Assembly: GCF_016925615.1 (NCBI RefSeq)
Contig: NZ_CP070499.1
Coordinates: forward strand, 1,364,001-1,428,000
DNA length: 64,000 nt
Direction: 5' to 3'
DNA from: Natronosporangium hydrolyticum
GTDB lineage: Bacteria > Actinomycetota > Actinomycetes > Mycobacteriales > Micromonosporaceae
Part shown: piece by piece, positions 1-7,660 of the stretch
How positions within the stretch are numbered: position 1 is the first letter of the stretch
How the letters are laid out: the number at the start of each line of letters is the position of its first letter
Program-made: the position numbers and the translations under genes
Notes under the pieces: generated by a model
What the model saw: only the letters and a program-made list of their open reading frames with translations
Databases searched by the model: none
What the model was told of the DNA's origin: nothing

Positions 1-28
1 CGCGGTTGGCGATGAGCACTTTGTGCAC
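1..28 (-). CDS. Biotin carboxylase subunit of acyl-CoA carboxylase, N-terminus only (runs off left edge)
   Basis: Only nine codons are present, reading MHKVLIANR from a GTG at 28-26. This matches the conserved N-terminus of biotin carboxylase / acyl-CoA carboxylase alpha subunits, where it opens the ATP-grasp pre-domain. A clean GGGAGG ribosome site lies at 42-37 on the minus strand, eight bases before the start. Such subunits carboxylate biotin to make malonyl- or methylmalonyl-CoA, and copies are common in polyketide clusters as extender-unit supply. The tailoring genes to the right fit that reading. The call rests on a short motif, so a pyruvate carboxylase N-terminus cannot be excluded. 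Confidence 0.6.
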
Positions 29-299
29 CGTGCGAGCCTCCCGTTCTAGAGCTGTTCGGCGGTGGCCGGAGCGTTCGATTCGCTGACGTAGCCATCGTCG
101 TCGATGCTGCCGAGTGGTTTCAACACTGAGTACTCCAGATTTGGGTCAGCTTCTTACAGCCGCACCGGCGGCCGGTTGCGGCGATGTCAGATGTGAGTTA
201 AGGATCCGGCGGGACATCCAGTTCAGCGTCAACAGCCTTGATCTGTATGGATGTATTGGCGAGCCTGCTGGATATTGCTGGCTTGAGCTAGGAGGTACG
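29..299. promoter_or_regulatory. Divergent intergenic region
   Basis: This stretch separates the minus-strand carboxylase start from the plus-strand SnoaL-like gene. It holds both ribosome sites (GGGAGG at 42-37 on the minus strand, AGGAGG at 290-295 on the plus strand) and presumably two divergent promoters. I could not identify convincing -35/-10 pairs. An in-frame ATG at 114 would extend the downstream protein by 62 residues, but that extension looks non-coding. Confidence 0.4.
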
Positions 300-755
300 G
301 TGTCCGCACCCACGTTCGACTCGATGACGACCGCTATGGACGACCTTCGGCGGCTGGCTGTCGCCAGCCTGCTTGACCGCTATCTGGTTACCTTGGACAC
401 CGAGCAGCTCGATGACCAGTGGGCACGGTCGTTGTTCGCCCCCGACGCGGTGGTGACCTTCCCGGTGGGTCGGCACGAGGGTATCGGTGGCCTAGCGGGC
501 TTCCACCGGACTGCCCTCGGGAAGTTCCACCGGACCCAACATATGGGCTCACCAGCGGTCGTCGACCTGGCTGGCAACCGTGCCTTCCTGCGGGCGAACC
601 TGATGTCGACGCAGGTCAAGCATGATATGTCAATATTCGTCACCGGTACGCTGGCGCGGGGCGAGGCCCAACTGACCGTGGCCGGGTGGCGGCTCGCGCT
701 GTTGACGATCGAGCTCGTGTGGATGACCGGCGAGCCGCCGATCTCCAGAGATTAG
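300..755 (+). CDS. SnoaL-like / NTF2-fold protein
   Basis: A 151-residue protein with the alpha+beta barrel pattern of the SnoaL-like/NTF2 superfamily. It has an N-terminal helix pair (LLDRYLVTLDTEQLDDQWA), then a FAPDAVVTFP strand and a GIGGLAGFHRTAL loop. The family includes polyketide cyclases, hydroxylases and scytalone-dehydratase-like enzymes. GTG 300 is chosen because AGGAGG at 290-295 sits four bases upstream and homology begins only after it; the longer form from 114 adds unrelated sequence. It is the first plus-strand gene of the cluster edge, with an aldo/keto reductase about 95 bp downstream. A role in ring closure or hydration of the polyketide is inference. It is a different protein from the SnoaL-type product at 5489-5911. 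Confidence 0.7.
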   Translation: MSAPTFDSMTTAMDDLRRLAVASLLDRYLVTLDTEQLDDQWARSLFAPDAVVTFPVGRHEGIGGLAGFHRTALGKFHRTQHMGSPAVVDLAGNRAFLRANLMSTQVKHDMSIFVTGTLARGEAQLTVAGWRLALLTIELVWMTGEPPISRD

Positions 756-850
756 GTCTATGGGTGTCGACGCTCCCAGCGGTCGGGGGCCAAGGCAAAT
801 GCCGGGTGGCGGGGTACCCTGGCCGAGTGTGTCGATAGTGAAGGGGTTTG

Positions 851-1744
851 ATGAGGACGGTAACCTTGGGCTCGGCTGGTCCGGTCGTGCCGTTGCAAGG
901 GCTCGGATGTATGCGGCTGACCGGAGCGCATCCGTCGGCTGACGCCGCCGTAAAGGTGATCCATCGCGCGCTCGATCTCGGGGTGACGTTGCTTGACACC
1001 GCTGACCTCTACGGCGGGGGAAGCAACGAGCGACTACTCGCCCAGGCGCTCCGCGGGCGCCGGGAGGAAGCACTACTGTGCACCAAGTTCGGGGTGGTAC
1101 GGACCCCCGACGGTCTCGGGGTGCGAGGGGATGCCGGCTATGTCCACGCCGCCGTCGATGCCAGCCTGGCCCGCCTCGGCGTCGACGTGATCGACGTGTA
1201 CTACCTTCACGATCGAGACAGGACGGTGCCGATCGAGGAGACGGTCGGCGCGATGGCGGAGCTGGTCACCGCCGGCAAGGTCCGCCATCTCGGGCTATCC
1301 AACGTGGCCGAGGACGACATTCGGGCGGCGCACCGGGTCCACCCGATCGCGGCGGTGCAGGCGGAGTGGTCGCTGGTCGGCCGGAGTGTCGAGGAGGTCG
1401 TGCCGACCTGCCGCGCCCTGGGGATCGGCGTGGTCGCCTACTGCCCACAGGGTGCGGGCGGCCTCAACCTCGACCGTCCGCCGCCGCCCCGCCCGCCGCA
1501 CATCGCCGGTGCCTCGGCAACGCTCGCCGAGGTGGTCCGGGCCGTCGCCGAAGACCGTCGAGTCAGCCCGGGCCAGGTCGCCCTGGCCTGGGTCCAGCAG
1601 CGCGCGGAGGTGTGGGAGCTGCCGGTTGTGCCGATCCCGGGCACCAGCCGTACCGCACACCTTGAGCAGAACGTCGCGGCGGTCGATCTCCGGTTGGACC
1701 CAGCGGAGCTGACCGCCCTCGACGGAGCCAGCCAGCCCGGGTGA
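851..1744 (+). CDS. Aldo/keto reductase
   Basis: A 297-residue NADPH-dependent (beta/alpha)8-barrel oxidoreductase of the usual family length. The catalytic tetrad is visible: Asp49 and Tyr54 in LLDTADLYG, Lys79 in LCTKFG, and His120 in YYLHD. The LGLSNV motif and a C-terminal VPIPGTSR cofactor-phosphate segment follow. ATG 851 is preferred over the adjoining TTG 848; AAGGGG at 841-846 is the likely ribosome site. Such enzymes reduce ketones of deoxysugars or polyketide intermediates in biosynthetic clusters, or act in general carbonyl reduction. The position between a SnoaL-like gene and an exporter supports a cluster role, but the substrate cannot be read from sequence. Confidence 0.85.
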   Translation: MRTVTLGSAGPVVPLQGLGCMRLTGAHPSADAAVKVIHRALDLGVTLLDTADLYGGGSNERLLAQALRGRREEALLCTKFGVVRTPDGLGVRGDAGYVHAAVDASLARLGVDVIDVYYLHDRDRTVPIEETVGAMAELVTAGKVRHLGLSNVAEDDIRAAHRVHPIAAVQAEWSLVGRSVEEVVPTCRALGIGVVAYCPQGAGGLNLDRPPPPRPPHIAGASATLAEVVRAVAEDRRVSPGQVALAWVQQRAEVWELPVVPIPGTSRTAHLEQNVAAVDLRLDPAELTALDGASQPG

Positions 1745-1789
1745 CCGGCGCGCCCCGATGAGTGCCGTGCTGCGATGTGCGGTGGCGGG

Positions 1790-3325
1790 TTACGGATGTG
1801 GGCTGTCACTCGGTATCTGAGTCCGGCGGAGGAGCACCCCAGCGGTGATCGCGACCGCAGCCAAGATCATCGAGGCGACGATCGCCGCTAGCTGGAGTCC
1901 GTCGGTGAACGCCTGTGCCGCGGTCTGCAGCATGCCCGGAGCGAGCTGGTCGGCGACCCCGGTCGCGCCGCCGAGCGTCGCGCTCGCGGCCTCCTCGGCC
2001 TCGGTCGGGACCTGGGAAGAGGGGAACAGGTCGGTCATCTGCTGGCGGTAGATGGTCGCGGTAATGCTGCCGAGAAACGCGATGCCGAGTGCGATGCCGA
2101 GTTCCTGCGCGGTCTCGGTGATCGCCGAGGCGGCGCCGGCTCGCTCCGGCGGCGCAGCGGTGATCACGATTGTTACCCCGAGCGCCAGGACCGGCATGAT
2201 GCCACCGAAGAGGAGAACGAGTCCCGCCACCACCCAACCGACGCCGGAGCCGTCTTCGGCTCGGCTCACCAGCAGAAGCCCGACCGCCGCGATCGCCAAC
2301 CCAAGGGTGATCTTGACCCCTGGCCGCATCTGTTTGGCGACGACCGGGCTGAGCAGGGTCGTCACGATCCCGGTCAGCAGCGGCGGCACCATCAACAGAC
2401 CCGCCATGATCGGCGACCGGCCCGCGACCATCTGGAGGTACTGTACGGTCAGGTAGCCGATGCCGCCGACCGCCACCGCGCCGAGCGTCAGCGCCACCAC
2501 CGAGACGCTCACGGTCCGCAGCCGGAACAAGCTGAGATCGAGCAACGGCGCGGCGGCCGTTCGCTGCCGTTGTATGAACATCACGCCGACGAGCCCGCCG
2601 AACAGCATCGCCAGGACCGGCAGCATGGTGAACCCGTCCTCGGCTGCTCGCTTCAGCCCGTAGGTCACGCTGAGGATCGCGATCAACGCGGTGACCGCGC
2701 CGGTCAGATCCATCCGGCCCGGCGCGGGGGCACGGTACTCGGGGAGGAGCACGGGACCGAGCAGCACCAGCAGCACCATTACGGGCACACCGACCAGAAG
2801 GGTCGAGCCCCACCAGAACATCTCCAGGAGCCCGCCGCCGATCAGTGGTCCGATCGCCGAGCCGGTCATGAAGGCCATGAACCAGATCGAGATCGCGGTC
2901 GCCCGTTGTCCCGGGTCGTGGAACATATTTCTGATCAGGGCCACGGTCGACGGAGCGAGGGTCGCACCGGCGATGCCGAGCAGGGCCCGCGCGACGATCA
3001 GCATCTCGGCGTTGACCGAGAACGCGGCGATCACGGATGCGATGCCGAATCCGGCCGCGCCGATCAACAGCAGTCGGCGTCGGCCGATCCGGTCGCCGAG
3101 AGTGCCCATGGTGATCAGGAAGCCGGCGATCAGGAAGCCGTAGATGTCGATGATCCAGAGCAGCTGTGCGGCGGTGGGCTGAAGGTCAGCGCTGATCGCG
3201 GGCGCGGCTAGGTGGAGGATCGTCAGATCCATCGACACGAGCAGCGCGGGCAGCGCCAACATGCCCAAGCCGAGCCACTCCCTACGCCCCGCCCGTAGCG
3301 TAGGATCGGTGCCCGATGCGCTCAT
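1790..3325 (-). CDS. MFS drug exporter, DHA2 (14-TMS, EmrB/QacA) family
   Basis: A 511-residue integral membrane antiporter. The N-terminus has the family signature LDLTILHLA-like stretch (SMDLTILHLAAPAI), motif A appears as GTLGDRIGRRRLL, and motif C-like GPLIGGGLLE marks an exporter. About 14 hydrophobic segments fit the DHA2 class. The ATG is at 3325-3323 with GGGGGAA upstream. It is divergent from the MmyB-type regulator at 3443, with dyad sequences between them, a common arrangement for a self-resistance pump and its regulator. Export of the cluster product by proton antiport is the likely role. Confidence 0.9.
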   Translation of the reverse strand: MSASGTDPTLRAGRREWLGLGMLALPALLVSMDLTILHLAAPAISADLQPTAAQLLWIIDIYGFLIAGFLITMGTLGDRIGRRRLLLIGAAGFGIASVIAAFSVNAEMLIVARALLGIAGATLAPSTVALIRNMFHDPGQRATAISIWFMAFMTGSAIGPLIGGGLLEMFWWGSTLLVGVPVMVLLVLLGPVLLPEYRAPAPGRMDLTGAVTALIAILSVTYGLKRAAEDGFTMLPVLAMLFGGLVGVMFIQRQRTAAAPLLDLSLFRLRTVSVSVVALTLGAVAVGGIGYLTVQYLQMVAGRSPIMAGLLMVPPLLTGIVTTLLSPVVAKQMRPGVKITLGLAIAAVGLLLVSRAEDGSGVGWVVAGLVLLFGGIMPVLALGVTIVITAAPPERAGAASAITETAQELGIALGIAFLGSITATIYRQQMTDLFPSSQVPTEAEEAASATLGGATGVADQLAPGMLQTAAQAFTDGLQLAAIVASMILAAVAITAGVLLRRTQIPSDSPHP

Positions 3326-3343
3326 CCGTGTTCCCCCATCCGT

Positions 3344-3362
3344 TGGACATATCTCGTGTCCA
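3344..3362. promoter_or_regulatory. Putative operator between exporter and regulator
   Basis: A perfect inverted repeat TGGACA-N7-TGTCCA sits 19 bp upstream of the exporter start codon. A second dyad, CCTCCC-GTG-GGGAGG, lies at 3379-3393, nearer the regulator. Either could be the binding site of the neighbouring helix-turn-helix regulator. No binding evidence exists here. Confidence 0.45.
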
Positions 3363-3442
3363 TGGTCTGCTGGTCACCCCTCCCGTGGGGAGGCCGGGCG
3401 AGGCGTATACCTGTCAGGGCCACCCTCGGCGCACCTGCCGCT

Positions 3443-4273
3443 ATGGTTAGGGGAGAGCTCGGCGCGTTTCTCCGCAGTCGTCGGGAGGCGGTGACGCCGG
3501 CCCAGGTCGGACTGCCCGCCAACCCCGGGCGTCGCACGCCGGGCCTGCGCCGCGCGGAGCTCGCCACTCTCGCCGGGGTGAGCGTGGAGTACCTGACCCG
3601 CATCGAGCAGGGACGGGATACCCATCCCTCGGCCAGGGTCCTCTCCGCCCTGGCCACCGCGTTGCGGCTAGGCGCGGAGGATGCCGAGCACCTGCACCGG
3701 CTGGCCGCGGTCACCTCTGGGATTGAGGTCGGCCCACGGATCCACGAGGTCACCCGGACGGTCCGGCCCTCGGTGCGAGAGCTGCTGGCGCAGCTGGAGC
3801 CCGCGCCGTGCTTCGTCGTCAACCACCTGGGTGATCTGCTGGTGTGGACCGACGGCTACCGGGCGCTGATGGGGCCGTCCGGGATCCTGGACGCGGCACA
3901 CCCGAACGTGCTGTGGTTCACGTTCGTCGATCCCCGGGCTCGGGCCGTCTACCTTGACTGGGAGCTGGTCGCCGACGAGCACGTCGCCGACCTGAACGAA
4001 CTTCGCTGGAGCGACCCCGCGGTACGGGCATTCGCCGAGGAGTTGACCGGGGCAGCCGGGCAGTCGTTCAGCGACCGTTGGCAGCGGCGCCCGTTGGGCA
4101 GCCGGCGTACTGGTACCCGCGAGCTGCGCCACCCGGAGATCGGCACGGTGCGGTTGGCCTTTGAGACGCTGCAATTGTCCGATCCCGACCTTCGCTTGGT
4201 CGTCCTGTTGCCGGCTGATGATGACAGCCGCGACGCTTTGGCGAAGCTGCAGCCAGGATCCGGTCAGACCTAG
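3443..4273 (+). CDS. XRE-type regulator with MmyB ligand-binding domain
   Basis: A 276-residue cytoplasmic DNA-binding protein. Residues about 5-85 are the helix-turn-helix domain with GRRTPGLRRAELATLAGVS and YLTRIEQGRD, typical of the MmyB-type XRE group. Residues about 100-265 match the MmyB PAS-like ligand-binding domain (NHLGDLLVWTDGYRAL, VLWFTFVDPRAR, FETLQLSD). An in-frame GTG at 3356 would add 29 residues of poor quality and cover the putative operator, so ATG 3443 is chosen, although its ribosome site is weak. It is divergent from the exporter. Its stop shares the bases CTAG with the stop of the convergent ferredoxin reductase gene. Control of the pump, possibly by the cluster product, is inference. 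Confidence 0.82.
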   Translation: MVRGELGAFLRSRREAVTPAQVGLPANPGRRTPGLRRAELATLAGVSVEYLTRIEQGRDTHPSARVLSALATALRLGAEDAEHLHRLAAVTSGIEVGPRIHEVTRTVRPSVRELLAQLEPAPCFVVNHLGDLLVWTDGYRALMGPSGILDAAHPNVLWFTFVDPRARAVYLDWELVADEHVADLNELRWSDPAVRAFAEELTGAAGQSFSDRWQRRPLGSRRTGTRELRHPEIGTVRLAFETLQLSDPDLRLVVLLPADDDSRDALAKLQPGSGQT

Positions 4274-5472
4274 CCCCAGCGTTCCCGGATCTCCCGGACG
4301 CTGGCGGCCCAGCCCGCGCCGTTCGCGATCGCGGTCCGCAGCTGCAGGATCGCCCGGCGGTGGTTGAGGCCGAGCCCGCCGATCACCCGGGCGCCCCGCC
4401 GGTACATCGCCAGGAACCGGCCAGCCTCGGGAGCGCCGACCACCATAGCTACCTCCTCGGCATCGGGCAGCCCGACGAACTGGAGACGGTCCGTGCCCCA
4501 GTCCGACCAGAGGTACGGAACGAGGCGGCACGGACGAGCAGCGGCGGGATCGACCGCGTTGCGGGCGGCCAGCGCCGCCTGCTCGGCCGCGGTGGTCCAG
4601 TTCTCCAGCCGCATCGGTGCGGCGAAGACCGGGTTGAACCAGCGTGCGATGTCACCCGCTGCATACACCCCCGGAGCGCCGGCGTTCAACGCCTCGTCGC
4701 ACACCACACCATCGTCGATGGTCAACCCGGAGTCGGCGAGCCAACCTGTCTCCGGCGCCGCTCCGATCCCGACTATGAGCAGGTCAGCCGGTAGCTCGGT
4801 GCCGTCGGAGAGCCGCACTGAGCGAAGCCGGTCGGTACCGCCGAACGACTCGACGGTGACCCCGCACCGCAGGTTGATCCCGTGGCCTCGGATCACTCCG
4901 GCGAGCGCAGCCCCGAGTTCGGCGCCGACCGCCCGGCTCATCGGGACGGGCTCGGCCTCGACGACGACTGGCCGGGCGCCGCGCCGGATGGCGGCGTACG
5001 CCACTTCGATGCCGATACAGCCGGCGCCGACGATCACCGCCTGGGCTCCCGGCACCAGCGCGCGCCGGAGCCGCCACGCGTCGTCGAGGGTGCGTAGGGT
5101 GTGCACTCCGGCGTGCCGCCCGGCTGCGGGGAGCGGTCGCGCCCGGGCCCCGGTAGCCAACACCAGGCCGTCGTACCTGAGCAGGTCCCCGCCTACGGTT
5201 ACCGTGCCCGCGGCGAGGTCGAGCGCGGTGGCCGGGGCACCGAGCTGCAGGTCCACACCGAGTTCGGTCCGCAGCGACTCCACACCCCGGAAGTACGGCG
5301 GCTCGACCATTCCCGACAGAAAGTCCTTCGACAAGGGCGGCCGGTCGTAAGGTAGATGTGGTTCGGCGCCGACTAGTGTGATCGCGCCGCGGTGGCCGGC
5401 CAGTCGCGCTGCCTCGACGGTCCGCAGACCGGCTAGCGAGGCGCCAACAACGACGAGCTTTGAGTCTTTCAC
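4270..5472 (-). CDS. FAD-dependent ferredoxin reductase
   Basis: A 400-residue flavoprotein that passes electrons from NAD(P)H to ferredoxin. It has the N-terminal FAD motif VVVGASLAGLRT, LVLATGARARPLP, the NAD(P)H motif VIVGAGCIGIEVAYAA, and the VYAAGDIARW segment near the C-terminal FAD contact. This matches the putidaredoxin-reductase-like family. GTG 5472 is chosen because homology starts a few residues later; a TTG at 5508 would overlap the upstream gene by 20 bp. It is the last gene of the seven-gene operon that also encodes the ferredoxin (9871) and P450 (10097), so the three probably form a self-contained electron chain NAD(P)H to FdR to Fd to P450. Confidence 0.85.
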   Translation of the reverse strand: MKDSKLVVVGASLAGLRTVEAARLAGHRGAITLVGAEPHLPYDRPPLSKDFLSGMVEPPYFRGVESLRTELGVDLQLGAPATALDLAAGTVTVGGDLLRYDGLVLATGARARPLPAAGRHAGVHTLRTLDDAWRLRRALVPGAQAVIVGAGCIGIEVAYAAIRRGARPVVVEAEPVPMSRAVGAELGAALAGVIRGHGINLRCGVTVESFGGTDRLRSVRLSDGTELPADLLIVGIGAAPETGWLADSGLTIDDGVVCDEALNAGAPGVYAAGDIARWFNPVFAAPMRLENWTTAAEQAALAARNAVDPAAARPCRLVPYLWSDWGTDRLQFVGLPDAEEVAMVVGAPEAGRFLAMYRRGARVIGGLGLNHRRAILQLRTAIANGAGWAASVREIRERWG

Positions 5473-5488
5473 TGCTCGGCTCTCGTCG

Positions 5489-5911
5489 CTAGTGCGGCAG
5501 CGAGACAAGGCCGAGCTGGCTCAGGATCCCCATGTCGTCGGTGAGCCCCCACCGTTCGACGACCTGGCCGTCGCTGAACCGGAAGATCTCCACCCCGTTG
5601 GCCTGGAACGTGCGGCCGGTGGGCGGGACCCCGTTGAAATCCCCGATGTGGGTGCCGGAGACCGTGAACGCCATCGACACATGCGAGCCGTTGGCGGTCA
5701 GATGCCGACGCTCCATTCGCAGGTCGGGAAAGGCGGTGCGGAGGTTTCGGAAGAAGTCGAGTAGGCCGTCCCGGCCGGGGCCCTGACCGGGGGCAGGATC
5801 ATGATCGACGGCGTCTGCGGCGAAGAGCGCGGCGACTCCGGCGTCGACCGCGCCAGAGTTGATCAGCTCGATCGAGCGCTCTAGGGTCGCCAGGTTCTCC
5901 TCGTGCGACAT
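5489..5911 (-). CDS. SnoaL-type polyketide cyclase family protein
   Basis: A 140-residue protein of typical SnoaL length. Family-like segments are the N-terminal helix ATLERSIELINSG, LFAADAVDHDPAPGQGPGRDGLLDFF, FPDLRMERRHL and GTHIGDFNGVPPTGR followed by VEIFRFSDGQVVERW. SnoaL enzymes close the fourth ring of anthracycline precursors by aldol chemistry; relatives include hydroxylases and proteins of unknown role. GAGGAG lies just before the ATG at 5911-5909. It lies 12 bp after the double-ABM monooxygenase gene and runs into the ferredoxin reductase gene. Cyclase against hydroxylase function cannot be settled from sequence. Confidence 0.8.
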   Translation of the reverse strand: MSHEENLATLERSIELINSGAVDAGVAALFAADAVDHDPAPGQGPGRDGLLDFFRNLRTAFPDLRMERRHLTANGSHVSMAFTVSGTHIGDFNGVPPTGRTFQANGVEIFRFSDGQVVERWGLTDDMGILSQLGLVSLPH

Positions 5912-5923
5912 TTTTCTCTCTCC

Positions 5924-6616
5924 TCAGTTGGCTCGGTTCACTGCGGCGGCCGAGCGGCTATGAACCACCCGGTAGGTGTTGGCCCGGCGGCCGGTGATGA
6001 CCGTGTCGGCGAATGCCCGCACCTGCCGCACCTCGGCGGGCCGTCGATGTTCGGGCAGGTGGTGGAAGGCGTCGTAGTGCTGCTTGTTCTCCCACTGGGC
6101 GTAGAGGATGAGGAAGGTCCCGTCGATACCCCGGCAGATCGCGTGCGAGCGGTAGCCAGCCACCTCCATCAGCCAGTGGTCGGGCCGTCCAAGCGCGTCG
6201 ACCAGGGCCGGCTGGTTCGCCGGCTCGACATCCATCACAATGATCACTGTGTAGTCGTCCCGCAGCGGGGAGATCTCGATCTGATCGAGGTCGGGGTGGT
6301 GTTGGGAGAAGACCACCTCGGTCTTGAGGAGCGCGACCGAGGTAGATATCCGCTGAAACAGCGGCACCGTGGCGTTCTGATAATCCGCGCCCGCGTACCT
6401 TGCCTCGAGATCGGCGAGGCTCCGCCATTGGATGTAGTTGGCGGTCCCCGGGCTGTCGCACCCCGCGTGCACCGTCGACGAGATCCATCCAGGATAGGCC
6501 GCGTTGTCGACGATCTGCTTCATCTCCTCGACGATCGTGTCCTGGCCGGCGAGCGTCTCGCAGGTAAACATATTGAAGACGGTGAGAAAGCCGTCGTGCG
6601 CCTGGATGATCGGCAT
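5924..6616 (-). CDS. Double ABM-domain monooxygenase (JadG/GilOII-like)
   Basis: A 230-residue protein with two antibiotic-biosynthesis-monooxygenase (ABM) ferredoxin-like halves. Residues about 10-105 contain LTVFNMFTCETLAGQD, AAYPGWISSTVHAG and ANYIQWRS; residues about 125-220 contain DDYTVIIVMDVEP, EVAGYRSHAICRG and LILYAQWENKQ. The overall pattern recalls the JadG/GilOII/AlpJ oxygenases, which use reduced flavin to cleave or contract the angucycline B ring. That assignment is from memory of the family and needs alignment; a quinone-forming anthrone oxygenase is the alternative. GAGGAG lies just before the ATG. A flavin reductase in the divergent operon (11754) could supply the cofactor. 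Confidence 0.72.
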   Translation of the reverse strand: MPIIQAHDGFLTVFNMFTCETLAGQDTIVEEMKQIVDNAAYPGWISSTVHAGCDSPGTANYIQWRSLADLEARYAGADYQNATVPLFQRISTSVALLKTEVVFSQHHPDLDQIEISPLRDDYTVIIVMDVEPANQPALVDALGRPDHWLMEVAGYRSHAICRGIDGTFLILYAQWENKQHYDAFHHLPEHRRPAEVRQVRAFADTVITGRRANTYRVVHSRSAAAVNRAN

Positions 6617-6634
6617 GTTCCTACTCCTCGTGGA

Positions 6635-7660
6635 CTACGCGCGGGTCGCCTCGACGATGCTGCACAGCCCGCCGCCGACGATGCGGTCGAGCTTCAAGCC
6701 GGACTGCTGGCACAGCGCGTCGAGCTGCGCCCCGGTGCGCTGGCGCCCGCCGCTGATGACGAGCATGTCGAGGTCCATCAACTTCACGGTCAGCGCGGCG
6801 GCGGCGTCGTCCGGTAGGACCGCCTCGACCAGCAGTACGCGGCCGTCCGGAGCCATCGCGTCCCGGCAGTTCGCGAGGATCTGTCGGGCTGGTTCGTCGT
6901 CCCAGTCGTGAATGATGTTCGACAGCAGGTAGGCGTCGCCGTCGCCCGGTACGTCCACGAAGAAGTCGCCGGCGACCAGCTCGCTGCGGTCACGTACGGC
7001 GGCCTCGATGAGCGGCTGGCCAGCGCCTTCGATCACCTCAGGCTGATCGAACAGAACGCCGTAGGCCTGGGGCGCCGCGGTGAGGACCTGCGCCAGCAAC
7101 GCCCCGTGCCCGCCACCGACATCCACGATCCGGCGGACCCCCGCAAAGTCGTAGGCATCGATCGCGGGCGCGATGACCTGCCGGGAGAGCTCGTCCATCG
7201 CACGGTCGAAGATCTCCGCGACCTCCGGCCGTTGCCGGAAATGCTCCCACACCTCTTCGCCGTGTACGTCAACGAACGCCGGCCGGCCGGACCGGACCGA
7301 CTGCACCAGGCCGTCCCAGGTATGCCGGTCGGCCGGTAGCGCCACCCACCGGGCGAAGTTTCGCAGCGAACTCGGTGAATCGCTTCGGAGGGCCTCGCCG
7401 AGCTCGGTGAGCGCGAACTCCTGCCCGACCCGCTCCTCGAACAACCCAATGTCCGAACCCGCCCGCAGCAGCCGGTACAGGCTCGGTGGGTGGGTTCCCA
7501 ACGCCTCGGCGAGCTCCGCTACCGGCCGAGGACCGGCGGCGAGCTGATCCGCCACCCCGAGCTCAGCGGCGGCGCTCACCGCGGACGCCATCCAACTCGC
7601 CGTAGCTAGGGTCAGCAACCGGAACGCTGGCGAGGCCTGCTCGCCGTCGACCTGCGTCAC
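6635..7660 (-). CDS. SAM-dependent O-methyltransferase (small-molecule family)
   Basis: A 341-residue enzyme. Residues about 10-110 form the winged-helix dimerisation domain (LGVADQLAAGPRPVAELAEALG, PSLYRLLRAG), and residues about 165-340 the Rossmann methyltransferase domain with the SAM motif VDVGGGHG and the NIIHDWDDEPARQIL segment seen in aromatic-polyketide methyltransferases such as DnrK-like enzymes. GTG 7660 overlaps the stop of the preceding aminotransferase gene by four bases (GTGA), which suggests translational coupling. The likely job is methylation of a phenolic hydroxyl of the product. Some DnrK relatives in angucycline clusters act as decarboxylases or hydroxylases instead. Confidence 0.88.
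   Translation of the reverse strand: MTQVDGEQASPAFRLLTLATASWMASAVSAAAELGVADQLAAGPRPVAELAEALGTHPPSLYRLLRAGSDIGLFEERVGQEFALTELGEALRSDSPSSLRNFARWVALPADRHTWDGLVQSVRSGRPAFVDVHGEEVWEHFRQRPEVAEIFDRAMDELSRQVIAPAIDAYDFAGVRRIVDVGGGHGALLAQVLTAAPQAYGVLFDQPEVIEGAGQPLIEAAVRDRSELVAGDFFVDVPGDGDAYLLSNIIHDWDDEPARQILANCRDAMAPDGRVLLVEAVLPDDAAAALTVKLMDLDMLVISGGRQRTGAQLDALCQQSGLKLDRIVGGGLCSIVEATRA

Noticed and set aside
114-299. N-terminal extension of the first SnoaL-like protein
   Set aside because: A strong ribosome site before GTG 300 and lack of resemblance in the extension point to untranslated sequence.
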